Shown one piece after another: positions 8,502 through 18,579 of a stretch of 39,191 nt of DNA; position 1 is the first letter of the stretch, and every line of letters begins with the position of its first letter. The stretch comes from Chondrus crispus. Taxonomy: Eukaryota; Rhodophyta; Florideophyceae; Gigartinales; Gigartinaceae. The translations under genes were made by a program, and so were the position numbers. The notes below the pieces were generated by a model that ran no database searches, had not been told where the DNA came from, and saw only the letters and a list, made by a program, of their open reading frames with translations. Location of the stretch: NCBI RefSeq assembly GCF_000350225.1, contig NW_005178503.1, positions 1-39,191 of the forward strand, read 5' to 3'.

Positions 8502-9344
8502 TCATGGAGTGGGCGCGTGATGACACGCCTCCTGTTTTGAAGTGGTGGTAGCGATCTGGTCGGCCGTTGGTGTTTGCTGCGTGCTTGGCACTAGGTTAAG
8601 GGCTTCTTTGAGGGTCTCAAACTTTGCAGGGCTTAGGGGTTTCGTGCATATGTCTGCTAGCATGGCGGAAGATGGGACGTGCAGGATTCGATTGTTACCC
8701 TTCTTCATGTGTTGGCGCAAGAAGTGGTGGCGTAAGTCTATGAACTTTCTGCGTTTTGTTTGTGCAGTGTTGTTTGCCACCGCGATTGTTGCTTGATTAT
8801 CCAAGTATAAATGCGTTGGATAGGGTGGAAGTGGGGCGATTTCGGAGAGCAGTCTGCGTAGTCATTGGGTCATTTGTACTGCGCTTGTAGCTGCTATATA
8901 TTCGGCCTCGCACGTGGACAGAGCCTGCATGGTTTGTTTTGTAGCGGTCCTTCCGATTGGGGAATTATTAAACAAGTGAAGTGCCCCTGAGGTTGATTTG
9001 CGATCGCAGATGTCACCGGCGAAGTCTGCGTCGGAGAATGTCGTTATAGTTTCCGTGTGTGGTTTGGTTAGTGACTTTTTTTGTATGAAGCAGCGTAGTT
9101 TTATCCCGTTTTTGTCCGGTTTGTATAGAATTCCGACATGTTTGGTTGTCTTGAGATACCGAGCGAGGGCTTTCAGTAAAAGCCAGTGTCTGCGTGTTGG
9201 TGAATGAGTAGCCGCGGCCAGTTTGTTAACGGCGGAGATGATATCGGGACGAGTGGAGTCTGCGACATAGCGTAATTCCCCCAGTATGCTTTGATATATT
9301 TCGCGTAGTTGTGGGGCTGGTTTGTCGTCGCTTGTAGGTCCATG
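8502..9344 (-). pseudogene. pol: copia connection and RNase H domains, broken
   Basis: The connection segment (PPLTQMAKSDMD, then ALARYLKTTKHVGI) leads into the copia RNase H signature FSDADFAGDICDRKSTSGAL (around 8970-9040), STCEAEYIAATSAV, and LYLDNQATIAVANN (near 8800). The tail (8502-8804) ends with HVPSSAMLADICTKPL, the typical copia C-terminus, and a TGA. A TGA near 8865 replaces the conserved Trp of the TQWLRRLL motif, and there are at least two phase changes upstream. RNase H would remove the RNA strand during reverse transcription. Confidence 0.8.
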
Positions 9345-10130
9345 TCACTTTTGGCCATCTGGGTAAGGGGTGCGGCGTCCATTCGCGTCTTGCATTTGCA
9401 TATTCGTTAGGATGCTGTCAATGTAATTTGGCTGGCTTATGTGTATAGATCCGTCGTTGCCGTGAGCTATTGTCCATCCGAGATATGGCGTAGGGGTTCC
9501 AAGTCCTTTGACATCGTATTTCTTCGTCAGTTCAGTGTAGAGTTGTGTGATTAGTGCTTGTGATGTAGAGACTGATAAAAAATCGTCTGTGCTTAGGGCT
9601 ATCAGGATGAAGGAGCTTGGGTTGATTATGCGGATAAATAGGCATGGGTCGTTGTTGCTTTGTGTGTATCCAAGTCTGGTAAGGTACTTTTGGGCTCCTT
9701 CGAGGTAGTAGTAGCCGCCGGATGGGTTGGCGCACAAGTTTCGCGCTAGCCTTCCCCCCGAGCCTTTGTGTTTTAGGATACCGTCGAATCGTGGATATTG
9801 GCGTACATACACATGCTTTTCGTACTTAAACGGCTCGTGGAGATACGCTGATTTGATATCAAAATGTTCAGCAATAAGTTTTCCGGTGGATTTTACGGCC
9901 AGGAGCAGTCTCACGGTGATTTTGTCGGCCATGAATGAGGCTGTGTGGGCAGGGTTGCAATGGATACCCGGCTTCATTAAATCGCCTCGTATTGCGCAGC
10001 GTGCTTTTCTTTCGTTAATATTACCAGCTGGTGATCGCTTGTACCTATATGTCATTTTTAGTGGTATCAGGCGGGTTTTGGGTGGCAGTTGCGAGTTGGG
10101 TAGCCATCGGATGAGTTTGACACCCCCCAC
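9345..10130 (-). pseudogene. pol: copia reverse transcriptase
   Basis: RVT_2-type domain: LPPKTRLIPLKMTYRYKR and KARCAIRGDLMKPGIH at the N-terminus, the first catalytic Asp in EHFDIKSAYLHEPF, and the catalytic pair in LIALSTDDFLSV (the usual YVDD has become STDD, both Asp kept), followed by YDVKGLGTPTPYLGW. The upstream end is rearranged by an inverted duplication, and the downstream end shifts phase near 9345-9380 into the connection segment. It would copy genomic RNA into cDNA if repaired; as written it is not contiguous with integrase or RNase H. Confidence 0.85.
10087..10114 (+). repeat. left arm of a perfect 28-bp inverted duplication in copia pol
   Basis: Exact reverse complement of 10159-10186, with a 44-bp spacer. 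This arm is the native RT N-terminus (encodes IRWLPNSQL on minus). Confidence 0.9.
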
Positions 10131-10158
10131 CCAGTAAACAAGATCGACGAGGCCAAAG

Positions 10159-10186
10159 TCATCCGATGGCTACCCAACTCGCAACT
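10159..10186 (-). repeat. right arm of the inverted duplication in copia pol
   Basis: Exact inverted copy of 10087-10114. It creates the TGA that ends the integrase frame, so it is probably the secondary copy. Confidence 0.85.
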
Positions 10187-11396
10187 CAATTGAGCTCTGC
10201 GTCGTGGGCTTTGCTCCGCGCCTGGGCGTCGCTGTACCGCCGTGCTTGAGGTAATGAACGAGGGGCTGGTGTGGTGGGTGTGATCGTATGTGGGTCGGGG
10301 TGTGGGGCGTGGGACTTGTACGCCATGGTTTGCGTGTGAACCGGATCGCTGTAATGTTGATAGGGGCGGAAGTCCACCGGTAGTGCGCGTTGGAACGACC
10401 GGGTGGCAAGGTTTTGTACGAAGATATGGGTAAGGTCGGTGGCGTACATATATCTGACTGGTATGGCTCGAGAAGTGAGCTTTTTCTTGGGGCCGAGGTG
10501 CGGTATGAATCCGAGCTGTCCAAATGTATAAAGTTTGTTGAGGGTGGGGGCCATTCCAAACCACATGGTATGGGGCAACTGTTGGGTGGTGTGGTGTAGA
10601 GTGAGATTGTACTTGAATAGGGCGTCCCGAACAGCGTCTTCCCAATAAATATCGGGTAGGTTGCTGTGAAATAGCGATGCTCGTGCAGCTGTCATCAATG
10701 TCCAGTTAGGACGTTCAGAGATTCCGTTTTCCTGTGGAGAATATGGCGTGGATGGAGTTAGCTTGATGCCTTTTGATGCGTAGAACAAGTTTGCTTGCTT
10801 GCTGAGGTACTCTCCGGCATTGTCGGTGGTGAATATGCGCGGGGGCCGTCCGTGTCGGTTCTCGATTATTGATACAGCGTTTGAGATGTAACGGATGAGT
10901 TGCTTGCGGGTGGCCATGAAGTACAGTATGGCGTACTTAGATTTTGTGTCGATAAATGAAACGAAATATGAGTTGCCATGTATTGATTTCGGCGCTATTG
11001 GTCCACAGACGTCTGAAGAAAGTGCGATGCCGATTTCGTATTGGTGGACTATAGTCTTGTGTGGTTGCGGTCGAAGTTTTCCGTTGGTGCAACCTGAGCA
11101 TGTAATCTTTGGTGGAGATGTCTTCAGAATATCCGGGAGTGGGATAAGTTGTTCCCGGGCCATGATTTGTAGTGTGCGGAGGTTTACGTTGTTAAACACG
11201 AGATGCCAGAATTGAAATGCAGCTGTTTTGGCATCGGACTTGGATGGAGGGTGTGGGGAGTTGTTTGGAAGTCGTGGTGTGCGTTTTGGGTGGGGTTTGT
11301 CTCCCGTGGCGAGGGATTGAGCTGTGCGTGCGATAGCTTTTATTGCCTTGCGCATTGATTGCGATTGCGGTATGGGAGTAGACCGGGATGGGGATC
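10186..11396 (-). pseudogene. pol: copia integrase
   Basis: The ORF is annotated from the ATG at 11355, but the copia frame is open back to the target duplication. The gag_pre-integrs zinc-binding part is recognisable though altered (FQFWHLVFNNVNLRTL, then CSGCTNGKL). The rve core has Asp in SSDVCGPI, Asp in FTTDNAGEYLSK, and Glu in YSPQENGISERPNWT, so the DDE triad is present. It would insert cDNA into chromosomes. The frame ends in TGA at 10186, exactly inside one arm of a 28-bp inverted duplication (10159-10186 versus 10087-10114). The normal junction to RT has therefore been rearranged. Confidence 0.85.
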
Positions 11397-11401
11397 TAGG
11401 C
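11397..11401 (+). repeat. target site duplication of the gypsy element (left copy)
   Basis: TAGGC, identical to 22788-22792. Confidence 0.92.
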
Positions 11402-12176
11402 TGTGGGAGAACGGGTACCGGCCGGTGTCGGTAAACGTAACGACCCGGAGGGAGGTCCCGTGGGGGTGATCAGACGATACTGAAAAGGCAGGGGATTAGG
11501 GGATTTAGAATTCAGCTTGTACACGGGGTGCACGTACCGCCACGGGTGACAGGTGGCGGCGGAACGGCCACGTGTACCGCCGTACGTATAACGTCCCGAT
11601 CGGGTACAGTAGACTAGTAGGTCCTACTGTAGGGGCGTAGAAATTAGTGTAATGGGAGTGTCAGCCGGGTGAGTCCCAGCTAGCACACGTGCTGCGCGCT
11701 CTGCCTGCGAGTACAGGTGGCAGGAGTACCGCCACGTGTGCCGCTGTACAGGTCACTCCCCGGTGGAGTACAGTAGAGGTACTCCACTGTAGTGATCCAA
11801 AGTAGAAGTGGATCACTACAGTACTGCCGGCCGCCGGAGGTCGACGTACTTAGGGGCGGGGGCAGTACGCTCCCAGAGTAAAAGGGGGCAGCGACCCCCT
11901 GGGCGAGAACTTAGGAGAAAGAGGCAGATCGTCCCGCACGGGTTATTCTTGAGGGCCGGAAGCACACGCTCCCCAGTTTGGTCGTTCCACCGCCGGGTGG
12001 AAGCGTATGCCCATTGAGCCCTATCCCCTCCGGGGTTGCAATTCCACTCGTCCGTTTACCGGAGTCATAACCGCCGCCCTCAAAGAGAGGTTGGTGGTGT
12101 TGTAATTTTACCGCTGCCGTGGACACCCCCTCCGTGACGTGGTAAAAACCGAACCGGAAGGATCCATATTATTACA
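11402..12176 (+). repeat. 5' LTR of the gypsy element
   Basis: 775 bp, identical to the 3' LTR except for three substitutions (A/G near 11483, C/A near 11896, C/T near 11937). The middle (11600-11830) holds successive foldbacks: ACAGTAG/CTACTGT, GTGGAGTA/TACTCCAC, and an 11-bp stem whose arms read TGTAGTGATCC and GGATCACTACA. No convincing TATA box is seen. Confidence 0.95.
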
Positions 12177-12178
12177 AC

Positions 12179-12191
12179 TGGTCTCCCGACC
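12179..12191 (+). other. primer-binding site of the gypsy element
   Basis: TGGTCTCCCGACC begins two bases after the LTR. TGG complements the universal tRNA 3' CCA and the rest would pair with an acceptor/T-arm 3' strand. The tRNA species was not identified. Confidence 0.65.
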
Positions 12192-12279
12192 TAGAAATCT
12201 ATTTCTAGGATTCTTTTATTGATCTCCGAATCGGACAACTGGGATTGGAAGGGATCGAGAATCACCGCCTCGTTTCAAG

Positions 12280-14046
12280 ATGAGTGGACGAGAAGACGCG
12301 AGATTGCAGGGGGGCTTCCCCCGAGACGGAAGGGACGACGAGTCAGTAAATCGGTCCCAGCTGGGCGAACCAAGTCGCACGGACGGCTCGACAGAGAACG
12401 TGGGCTCCGTTAGAAGCGCCGAGGCACGGGCGGCGCATGTGGAGCGCTTGGCCCGCGCAAGGACGCGATCGCAGACCAGAGCGGCATTACCACCGACGCC
12501 GGCGGAGGGGCCCCTCGAAGGCCGACAACGCGGAGAGAGCGAGCCGACCCCCACCATAATCGGCGACGAACGTCCAAATAGGATGACGATCCTCGGAGAC
12601 GCCTTAGAGGCCCACCCGGACCTAGGGGACCTGACCCAGGGGGCGGCCCTAAACACGTGGTTGACGGCCGAGCTGGACAAGCGAATCCCGGCTGCCGTGG
12701 AGGCGCAATTGACAAGCACGCTCCGAAAGATCGTGGAGGATCACAGCCGGACCCTCGTCAGGAGCGCCGTGGATGACGTAGTCGGACGCGGCCCCTTTTG
12801 GGACACGATCACGTCAGCCGTGGGGGACGTCACCCGGGCAGAGGTGCGCGCTCGAGCGCCGCCGGTGGAGCGACTGCCGTTGGCGGCAAAGGACGTATTA
12901 CCGCCGTCGCTGATGCTTGGGAACGCGCGGCCGCAATACCCTCATATGGGACGTGAGACCCCGTGGGATGGAGAAGAGCGCGATGGCCGATTTCAAGCCC
13001 AGGAGATGGGACAGCCACCCGCGTTTCCGCCCGGGGCTGGTCGCGTAGTGCTGCCGACGCAGAAGTACCGGAGAAAGACCAAGGGCAAGGGATACGAGAC
13101 CGACGGATCGGAAGCTAGTGATGCCACGAGGGACGAAACAGACTCCTCTGGGGACGATTTCGAAGTAGACGTGAGGCATGTGCGTCGGATTCGCCCCCTA
13201 AACGACCTCTTTAAAAAGGTCATGGATTACCGCCGGTATCGGCTGCACAACCGTTCGGGACGATACAACGCCAAAGTTGCCAGCACGGTTTCGAGGGCCG
13301 GGAAGCGGATGGCTCTTCAGATGAAGGGCGTGACCTTCAGTGGAGACGACCCGATTGCGGTGCTAAATTTCCTCTCCAGGTTTACGGCGGCGTGCAATCA
13401 GAACGGCGTGCATGAGGGAGCGGCCCTCTGGTGCTTCCAGTTCTTCATGACTGGCACGGCCCTGGCAAAGGTGCAGACCCGTATCGTGGGGGAGTCTGGT
13501 GTAGCCGACGCCCGTAGGGACGAAGTGTTGTCGTCCTATCCGGAGGTCGTCAATTACCTCCTCAGGACATACGCGACGAATGAAGTCATCGCAGAAGCCT
13601 ACGCCGAGGTAACGAACTTTATACAGAGTTCGGGGATGTCCGAGACGGAGTATGGCGACCGTCTCTGGAGAAAAGCCCTCCGCTGTGGAAATGTCTTCTC
13701 CGATAATCGGCTCAAGTCGCTCTTCGCAGAGGGCCTCCTCCCGGCTATTCGTACGCAGGTGCGTCACCACCTCACGACGCATCCCCGCATAGCTTTTACA
13801 GAGCTAACGCGGTACGCCGAGGGCATGGGGACGGCCTACCGGGGCGGAAAGAATTACCCGGCAACCGCAGGGAGCCGGGACCGCTCGGGCCACCGGACAG
13901 GACGCCAGCAGCGTAGCCTGCTCCTCTCAGAAGAATCGTCCGAACCGGGTCCCCTCGAGGAAGTGGATGTTTTCTCGGAGCGCCCGCTCGCGATGGCCGT
14001 CGAGACGGCCGCGTTCCCCTCGCCCCCAGGGACACGCACGACGTAA
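12280..14046 (+). CDS. gag: gypsy Gag polyprotein
   Basis: 588 codons, first in-frame ATG 100 bp after the primer-binding site. The N-terminal half is charged and low in complexity, with an acidic patch (ETDSSGDDFEVDV) and heptad-like helices (LNTWLTAELDKRIPAAVEAQ). The C-terminal half (about residues 345-530) is a Retrotrans_gag-like capsid: MKGVTFSGDDPIAVLNFLSR, then AALWCFQFFMTGTALAKVQ, YLLRTYATNEVIAEAYAEV and LFAEGLLPAIRTQVRHHL. It forms the particle. It ends with TAA. The same phase reopens after the TAA and contains a Cys/His cluster (CRLCLSRERPCCH), so the nucleocapsid may originally have followed without a break. Confidence 0.88.
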   Translation: MSGREDARLQGGFPRDGRDDESVNRSQLGEPSRTDGSTENVGSVRSAEARAAHVERLARARTRSQTRAALPPTPAEGPLEGRQRGESEPTPTIIGDERPNRMTILGDALEAHPDLGDLTQGAALNTWLTAELDKRIPAAVEAQLTSTLRKIVEDHSRTLVRSAVDDVVGRGPFWDTITSAVGDVTRAEVRARAPPVERLPLAAKDVLPPSLMLGNARPQYPHMGRETPWDGEERDGRFQAQEMGQPPAFPPGAGRVVLPTQKYRRKTKGKGYETDGSEASDATRDETDSSGDDFEVDVRHVRRIRPLNDLFKKVMDYRRYRLHNRSGRYNAKVASTVSRAGKRMALQMKGVTFSGDDPIAVLNFLSRFTAACNQNGVHEGAALWCFQFFMTGTALAKVQTRIVGESGVADARRDEVLSSYPEVVNYLLRTYATNEVIAEAYAEVTNFIQSSGMSETEYGDRLWRKALRCGNVFSDNRLKSLFAEGLLPAIRTQVRHHLTTHPRIAFTELTRYAEGMGTAYRGGKNYPATAGSRDRSGHRTGRQQRSLLLSEESSEPGPLEEVDVFSERPLAMAVETAAFPSPPGTRTT

Positions 14047-14592
14047 TTCACAGCCTTTCCGGGTTCGACGGCACCAGACGGTGGGAGCAGTATGTGGCCC
14101 AAGCCAAATACACCCCCTCGGGGAGGAGACACCTGGCGTTGGGAGCCGCCTCAGCAGGACGCGAGCAGCGGAACGCCCTGCCGCCTCTGCCTTTCGCGAG
14201 AGAGACCCTGCTGTCATGGGATGTCGCCGGACGTCCGAGCTCGGATTCTAGCCCAACGGGAGACAAACTTCCAACAGAGACGCACCCAGAGGAATTACAG
14301 CCCTGGGGGATGGGCTCGTAGCTCACCAAGGGCGAATTCGTCACCGAGTTTCCGGACAACCTCGTTTCCGGGGGCCCCGCAGGGGACCCAGATTATCGAA
14401 CCAGGCGCGTATTCCGGCGGCGCCCACGGAAGGAGACCGGGAAACGACAGGGAGACAGCGTAGAGGCTTCTGTCTCCCTTAAACCGAGCCTCGTCCGGAG
14501 GGGAGCACCCTCGACCCGAAGGACACACTGGCACCGGCAGAATGGAAAGCCTCGTGGGAATAATGTAGCAAGAGACCCGGTTTGCGTCCTGA
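14047..14592 (+). pseudogene. gypsy nucleocapsid-like spacer between Gag and protease
   Basis: In phase with gag but cut by TAA (14044), TAG (14461) and later stops. The open part (14092-14463) has a Cys/His cluster (PCRLCLSRERPCCHGM) reminiscent of a zinc knuckle, though not a canonical C-X2-C-X4-H-X4-C, and a basic tail. Protease begins in the same phase shortly after a TGA at 14590. It is either the decayed Gag C-terminus or a leader bypassed by recoding. Confidence 0.45.
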
Positions 14593-15756
14593 GAAAGGAG
14601 AACTGTAAAATTAGACCTGTCGGTCGGATGCCGACCGACGGTTATGTTTCCTATCAGGGGTGTCCTAGACACTGGAGCCGGCCCTAACATTATCCACGAG
14701 CGCGTCCTTCCCCCGAATTGGAGAGAGAACGCGGATAGAAAACCGACCCCACGGGTAACGGACGCTTCGAAGAATGCAATGGCTCTTAGCGGGGTGGTGG
14801 TGCTACACGTCCGAATTGGAGATATGACCACGAGGATGCATTTTTTAGTGGCGAGCAACCTAGTGGTGAGCGCCATTTTGGGGATGGAGTTTATCGATCG
14901 CCATGTGAGGGGCATATTGCCAAAAGAGAGGCGAGTTGTACTCCGCAATGGAGGAAGTGTGACCCTGCTGGGGAGCGCCCCGGGGCCCGAAGGGAATCGG
15001 AAAACTATGGGGAACCTGCCGACACGGACGAGATCTAACAAGGTGCGGGTGGCTAAGCAGATTGTGCTGCCACCGATGTCACAAGCGCCGGTATTGGTAA
15101 ACACCGAAGCAAGAGGCCTGGTGTTCCTCCAGTGTCACCCGAAAACGGTTAAGAAGAACCTCAGCCTGATGGCGAACGGGGTAATGGAGCCCACAGGGCT
15201 CCCGTTTTGGGTCCGCAGGAGCAATTTCCGTGATCGGCCGGTACGGATTCCGAAGGGAGCTGTCATAGGGCTCGCATTACCGGCTCCCCAAGCGGTGCTG
15301 ACGATAACGTCCCAACAGGCTCAAGAGCTGGGCCTCGACCCCTTTGGTGGTCCACCCTCGCCGGGACGGGAAGAAGGAAAAGTTGATGAGGAGCGAAGTA
15401 GTCGACTGGATCACTGGACGGAGCAGCTAGAGATAGGCGCGGAATACCAGACCCATAGGACCCGAATTGTGGACCTGTTACGGGAGTTCGAAGACATGTG
15501 GTCCGGGCGATTGGGGACCATAGCGAGCGCCAAGCATCGGATAGACCTCGAGGACGGCGCCCGGCCTGTTTATCAGCCCCCTTATCGGGCGGGGCATCGA
15601 GCCAGAGCCGTCGAGAAGACCGAGATTGAGCGGATGTTAAAAGGGGGGGTCATTGAGCCATCCAGCTCAGAATGGGCTAGCCCTGTAGTCCTGGTGCCAA
15701 AGAAAGACGGCACCCTACGCTTTTTTGTGTGGACTACCGGCGCCTCAATGCGTTGA
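14593..15756 (+). pseudogene. pol: gypsy Pol part 1: aspartic protease and start of RT
   Basis: Open from 14593, first ATG 14644. The retropepsin active site is seen in RGVLDTGAGPNIIHERV, with the second strand AILGMEFIDRHV as the typical flap-side segment. The linker leads to the RT N-terminus: GARPVYQPPYRAG, then IERMLKGGVIEPSSSEWASP and VVLVPKKDGTLRF. The frame leaves RT at a run of six T (15721-15726), where the expected FCVDYRRLN motif is split between two phases, and it stops at 15756. Protease cleaves Gag-Pol in the particle. The missing phase could reflect a slippage mutation, an assembly error, or recoding; recoding inside RT would be unprecedented to my knowledge. Confidence 0.88.
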
Positions 15757-17075
15757 CCCGTCGGGACTCCTACCCCATTCCGCGGATGGACGAATGCATT
15801 GACTCCCTTGGGGACGCCACCATCTTCTCCACCCTCGACTGCAACAGCGGGTACTGGCAAGTCGAGGTGGATGAAGCTGACAAGGATAAGACGACGTTCA
15901 CGTCCCATATGGGGTTGTACCGATTCATCCGGATGCCGTTTGGTCTCAAGAACGCCCCAGCGACTTTCCAAAGGGCGGTGGACATTATCCTGTCACGGGT
16001 TAGATGGCAATACGCGTTGGTGTATCTCGACGACGTTATCGTATACTCCAAGACCCTACAGGAGCACTTCACCCACATGAGGACGATCTTGGGGATGTTA
16101 AAAGATGCGGGAGTGTCCCTCACACTCCCCAAGTGCCATTTCTTTCAAACCTCGGTGGACTATCTGGGTCACGTTATTCGACCTGGAAAGTTGGAGGTGA
16201 GCTCACGAACGTGCGAAGCAATCCGGCAGGCCAAGGCGCCGACAACCCAGACGGGAATCCGTTCCTTTATCGGTCTCTGTAACGTATTCCGGCGCTTTGT
16301 GCCAAATTTTGCACGCATTGCAACCCCCTTGAATCGCAAACTCGAGAAAGGACAGCCCGCAAAATTCGGCGACCTCACGGACGAAGAGCACGAGGCGTTC
16401 GAGGAGCTGAAACGTCGTCTCACGTCACCTCCAATCCTGGCACTGCCCAAGCAGAAAGGGGGCTACAAATTGGACACAGACGCATGTGACCATCAGGTGG
16501 GATGCACTCTCCTGCAGGACCAAGAGGGTCCTGTTTACGTCCCAATTGGGTATTGGAGTCGAGCCCTGACGAAGCAGGAGCGCGACTACACTACGACGGA
16601 AAAGGAATGTTTGGCCATTGTTTGGGCTATTCTCCTCCTGCGGCCGTACCTGGAGGGACAAAGATTTACCGTTCGAACGGATCACGATTCCTTGAGGTGG
16701 GTCCTGAACCTAGCCGATGCCAAGGGACGACTAGCCCGCCGGGGCCTCCGGTTATCGGAATACGACTTCATAGTCGAACACCGTGCCGGGATTAAACACC
16801 AGGCAGCCGACGCTCTCTCGCGGCTTGAGACGACCGGATTGGATACTTCGACCCTGAGGGATGAAATACCTTGCTACGTGGTAGACGAAGACGTACAAGG
16901 AGATCTACTGTCCTCCGAGGGCGTGACGCCTCGTTATCCCGACAACCCGGACGTGATGACTCTCGCGCATGATGATGCCGAGATATTGCCCGTGATGCAA
17001 GGCGACCTAATTAGGGAGCAGAAGACAGACTCGTATTGTAAGGCCATGATGGAAGAGGTCGGGGAAATCGGGAAC
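15727..17075 (+). pseudogene. pol: gypsy Pol part 2: reverse transcriptase and RNase H
   Basis: Continues RT in another phase: DYRRLNALTRRDSYPIPRMD, the first catalytic Asp in FSTLDCNSGYWQVEV, FIRMPFGLKNAPATFQR, and the catalytic pair in LVYLDDVIVYS (near 16020-16045). The thumb and tether lead to RNase H with its four acidic sites: YKLDTDACDHQVGCTL, YTTTEKECLAIVWAI, VRTDHDSLRWVL and HQAADALSRLET. All catalytic residues are present. Protein character fades at about 17053-17083, where integrase takes over in a different phase; the frame itself runs open to 17528, but that tail is a shadow of integrase. Confidence 0.92.
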
Positions 17076-17082
17076 GCAGTTC

Positions 17083-17994
17083 GAGGTCAATCAACACGGC
17101 CTCCTGTGCCGGCGCGCACCCTTGGACGGGAGTATACAGATCGTGGTCCCGGCGTCCCTGAGGGCGAGAATCTCCTTCTTGAGTCATTACCCGAGATTAC
17201 AGGGACACCCCGGCACGAGCAAGATGTACGAGGCAATGAGGCGTCTGTACTACTGGCCTCATATGGCTTCGGACGTCCAACAGACGGTCGCCGACTGCCG
17301 GTCGTGCGCCCGCGTGAGGGGAACGCAATACCGCCAGCAGAAGAAGCTAACGTTGTTCCCCGCAGCTGGGCCGCTAGAATTCGTGGCCATGGACCTGTAT
17401 GGACCCTTGCCAAAAACCCCACACGGGAACCGCCACATATTGGTCATCACGGACCGCTTTACCAAGCTGTGCCGCGCTATACCCCTTCGGACGACTCAAG
17501 CTCAGCAGGTTGCCCAGACCTTCCTTGACGCGTGGGTGTACCCGTATGGCATGCCGGATACACTACTGACCGACAACGGACCCCAGTTCACAGCTAAATT
17601 CTTCGAAGCTGTATGCGGCCTTCTCGGAATTCGGCACGTGCTCACGACGGCCTATCATCCGCAAACTAACGGTCAGGTCGAGAGGTTCAACCGGACGTTG
17701 GCGACCCGATTGCGGCATTACGTCTCCGAACACCAACGGGACTGGGACGATTACGTACAACCCCTGACGTACGCGTACAATATGCAAGTCCACAAGTCGA
17801 CGGGTACGACCCCCTTTGACCTCATCTTGACGCGGCACCCACCAGGGATATCGGTCCAAGCTCCTTCTAGCGCCATACCGTCCCCAAATGAGAGTGAACC
17901 GACATCGGCACAAATGAAGCGAATCACCCTACAGCGGGTGCGGAAGATTCTCTCCCGCGCGGGTACCAAGTTGACACACGCCCAAGCACAGTAG
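17083..17994 (+). pseudogene. pol: gypsy Pol part 3: integrase
   Basis: The H2C2 zinc finger (HYPRLQGHPG, then CRSCARVRG) precedes the rve core, with Asp in VAMDLYGPLP, Asp in LLTDNGPQFTAK and Glu in HPQTNGQVERFNRTL. The true coding start is earlier than the first TTG/ATG: the segment GLLCRRAPLDGSIQIVVP upstream is typical of the RT-integrase junction. It ends at TAG 17992-17994, after which the same phase stays open into the GPY/F module and chromodomain. A single point change therefore truncates integrase before its targeting domain. Confidence 0.92.
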
Positions 17995-18579
17995 AAGAGA
18001 AATTTCGACAAGGCCGTAAGGACGTTACCCTCCTTCGAGGTCGGACAGGAGGTCCTTCTCGACAGATCCCCGGATTTTTCTGCGACGCCGCTCGAGAATG
18101 AGGACGGCCACCGGAAACTCCTTCCTAAAACGACAGGTCCCTATAGGGTCATAAAGGCGTCAGTGGGCGGAGACACCGTCACGATTGAGCGCAACGGTCT
18201 CTTGGATGCAGTATCCATAAACCGTGTGACAAAGGTGCCGCAACCCTCCGTCCCGAAGGCCCCCTCGTCCGCAAGGTCGACGCCCATGGCGATACCCCCG
18301 GCAAGCGGAACCACACCACCCGAAAGGGCCTCCGTATCACGGACCACCCCGACGGTCTCCATTGACCCGGACAGCGAGGTCCCCGTCCATCAGGACCCCG
18401 CTGAGGCCGAAGCGGATACAGAGCAGGCCATAGACCGCATCGTCGCCCATGGCGAGGCGGACGACGGCTCCCCACTTTATCGCGTCCGATGGTTCGGCTA
18501 TAGCCCCAAAGAGGACACTTGGGAGCGAGCGGATAACCTCCCAAAGAACTTCATCCGCCGATACCGAGCTAGACACTGA
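17995..18579 (+). pseudogene. pol: gypsy integrase C-terminus: GPY/F module and chromodomain
   Basis: In phase with integrase beyond the TAG at 17992. GPY/F module: LLPKTTGPYRVIKA (near 18120-18155). Pro/Ser/Thr-rich linker, then an 18430-18576 chromodomain: AIDRIVAHGE, PLYRVRWFGYSPKEDTWERA and NLPKNFIRRY, with the aromatic positions of the methyl-lysine cage recognisable (Tyr/Trp/Phe). This domain defines chromoviruses and steers integration to marked chromatin in relatives. Ends at TGA. As written it lacks a start of its own, so it is only made if the TAG is read through or repaired. Confidence 0.88.

Noticed and set aside
15721..15732. Programmed ribosomal frameshift at the T-run in gypsy RT.
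   Set aside because: The site lies in the middle of a catalytic domain, not between Gag and Pol. A slippage mutation or sequence error is more likely.
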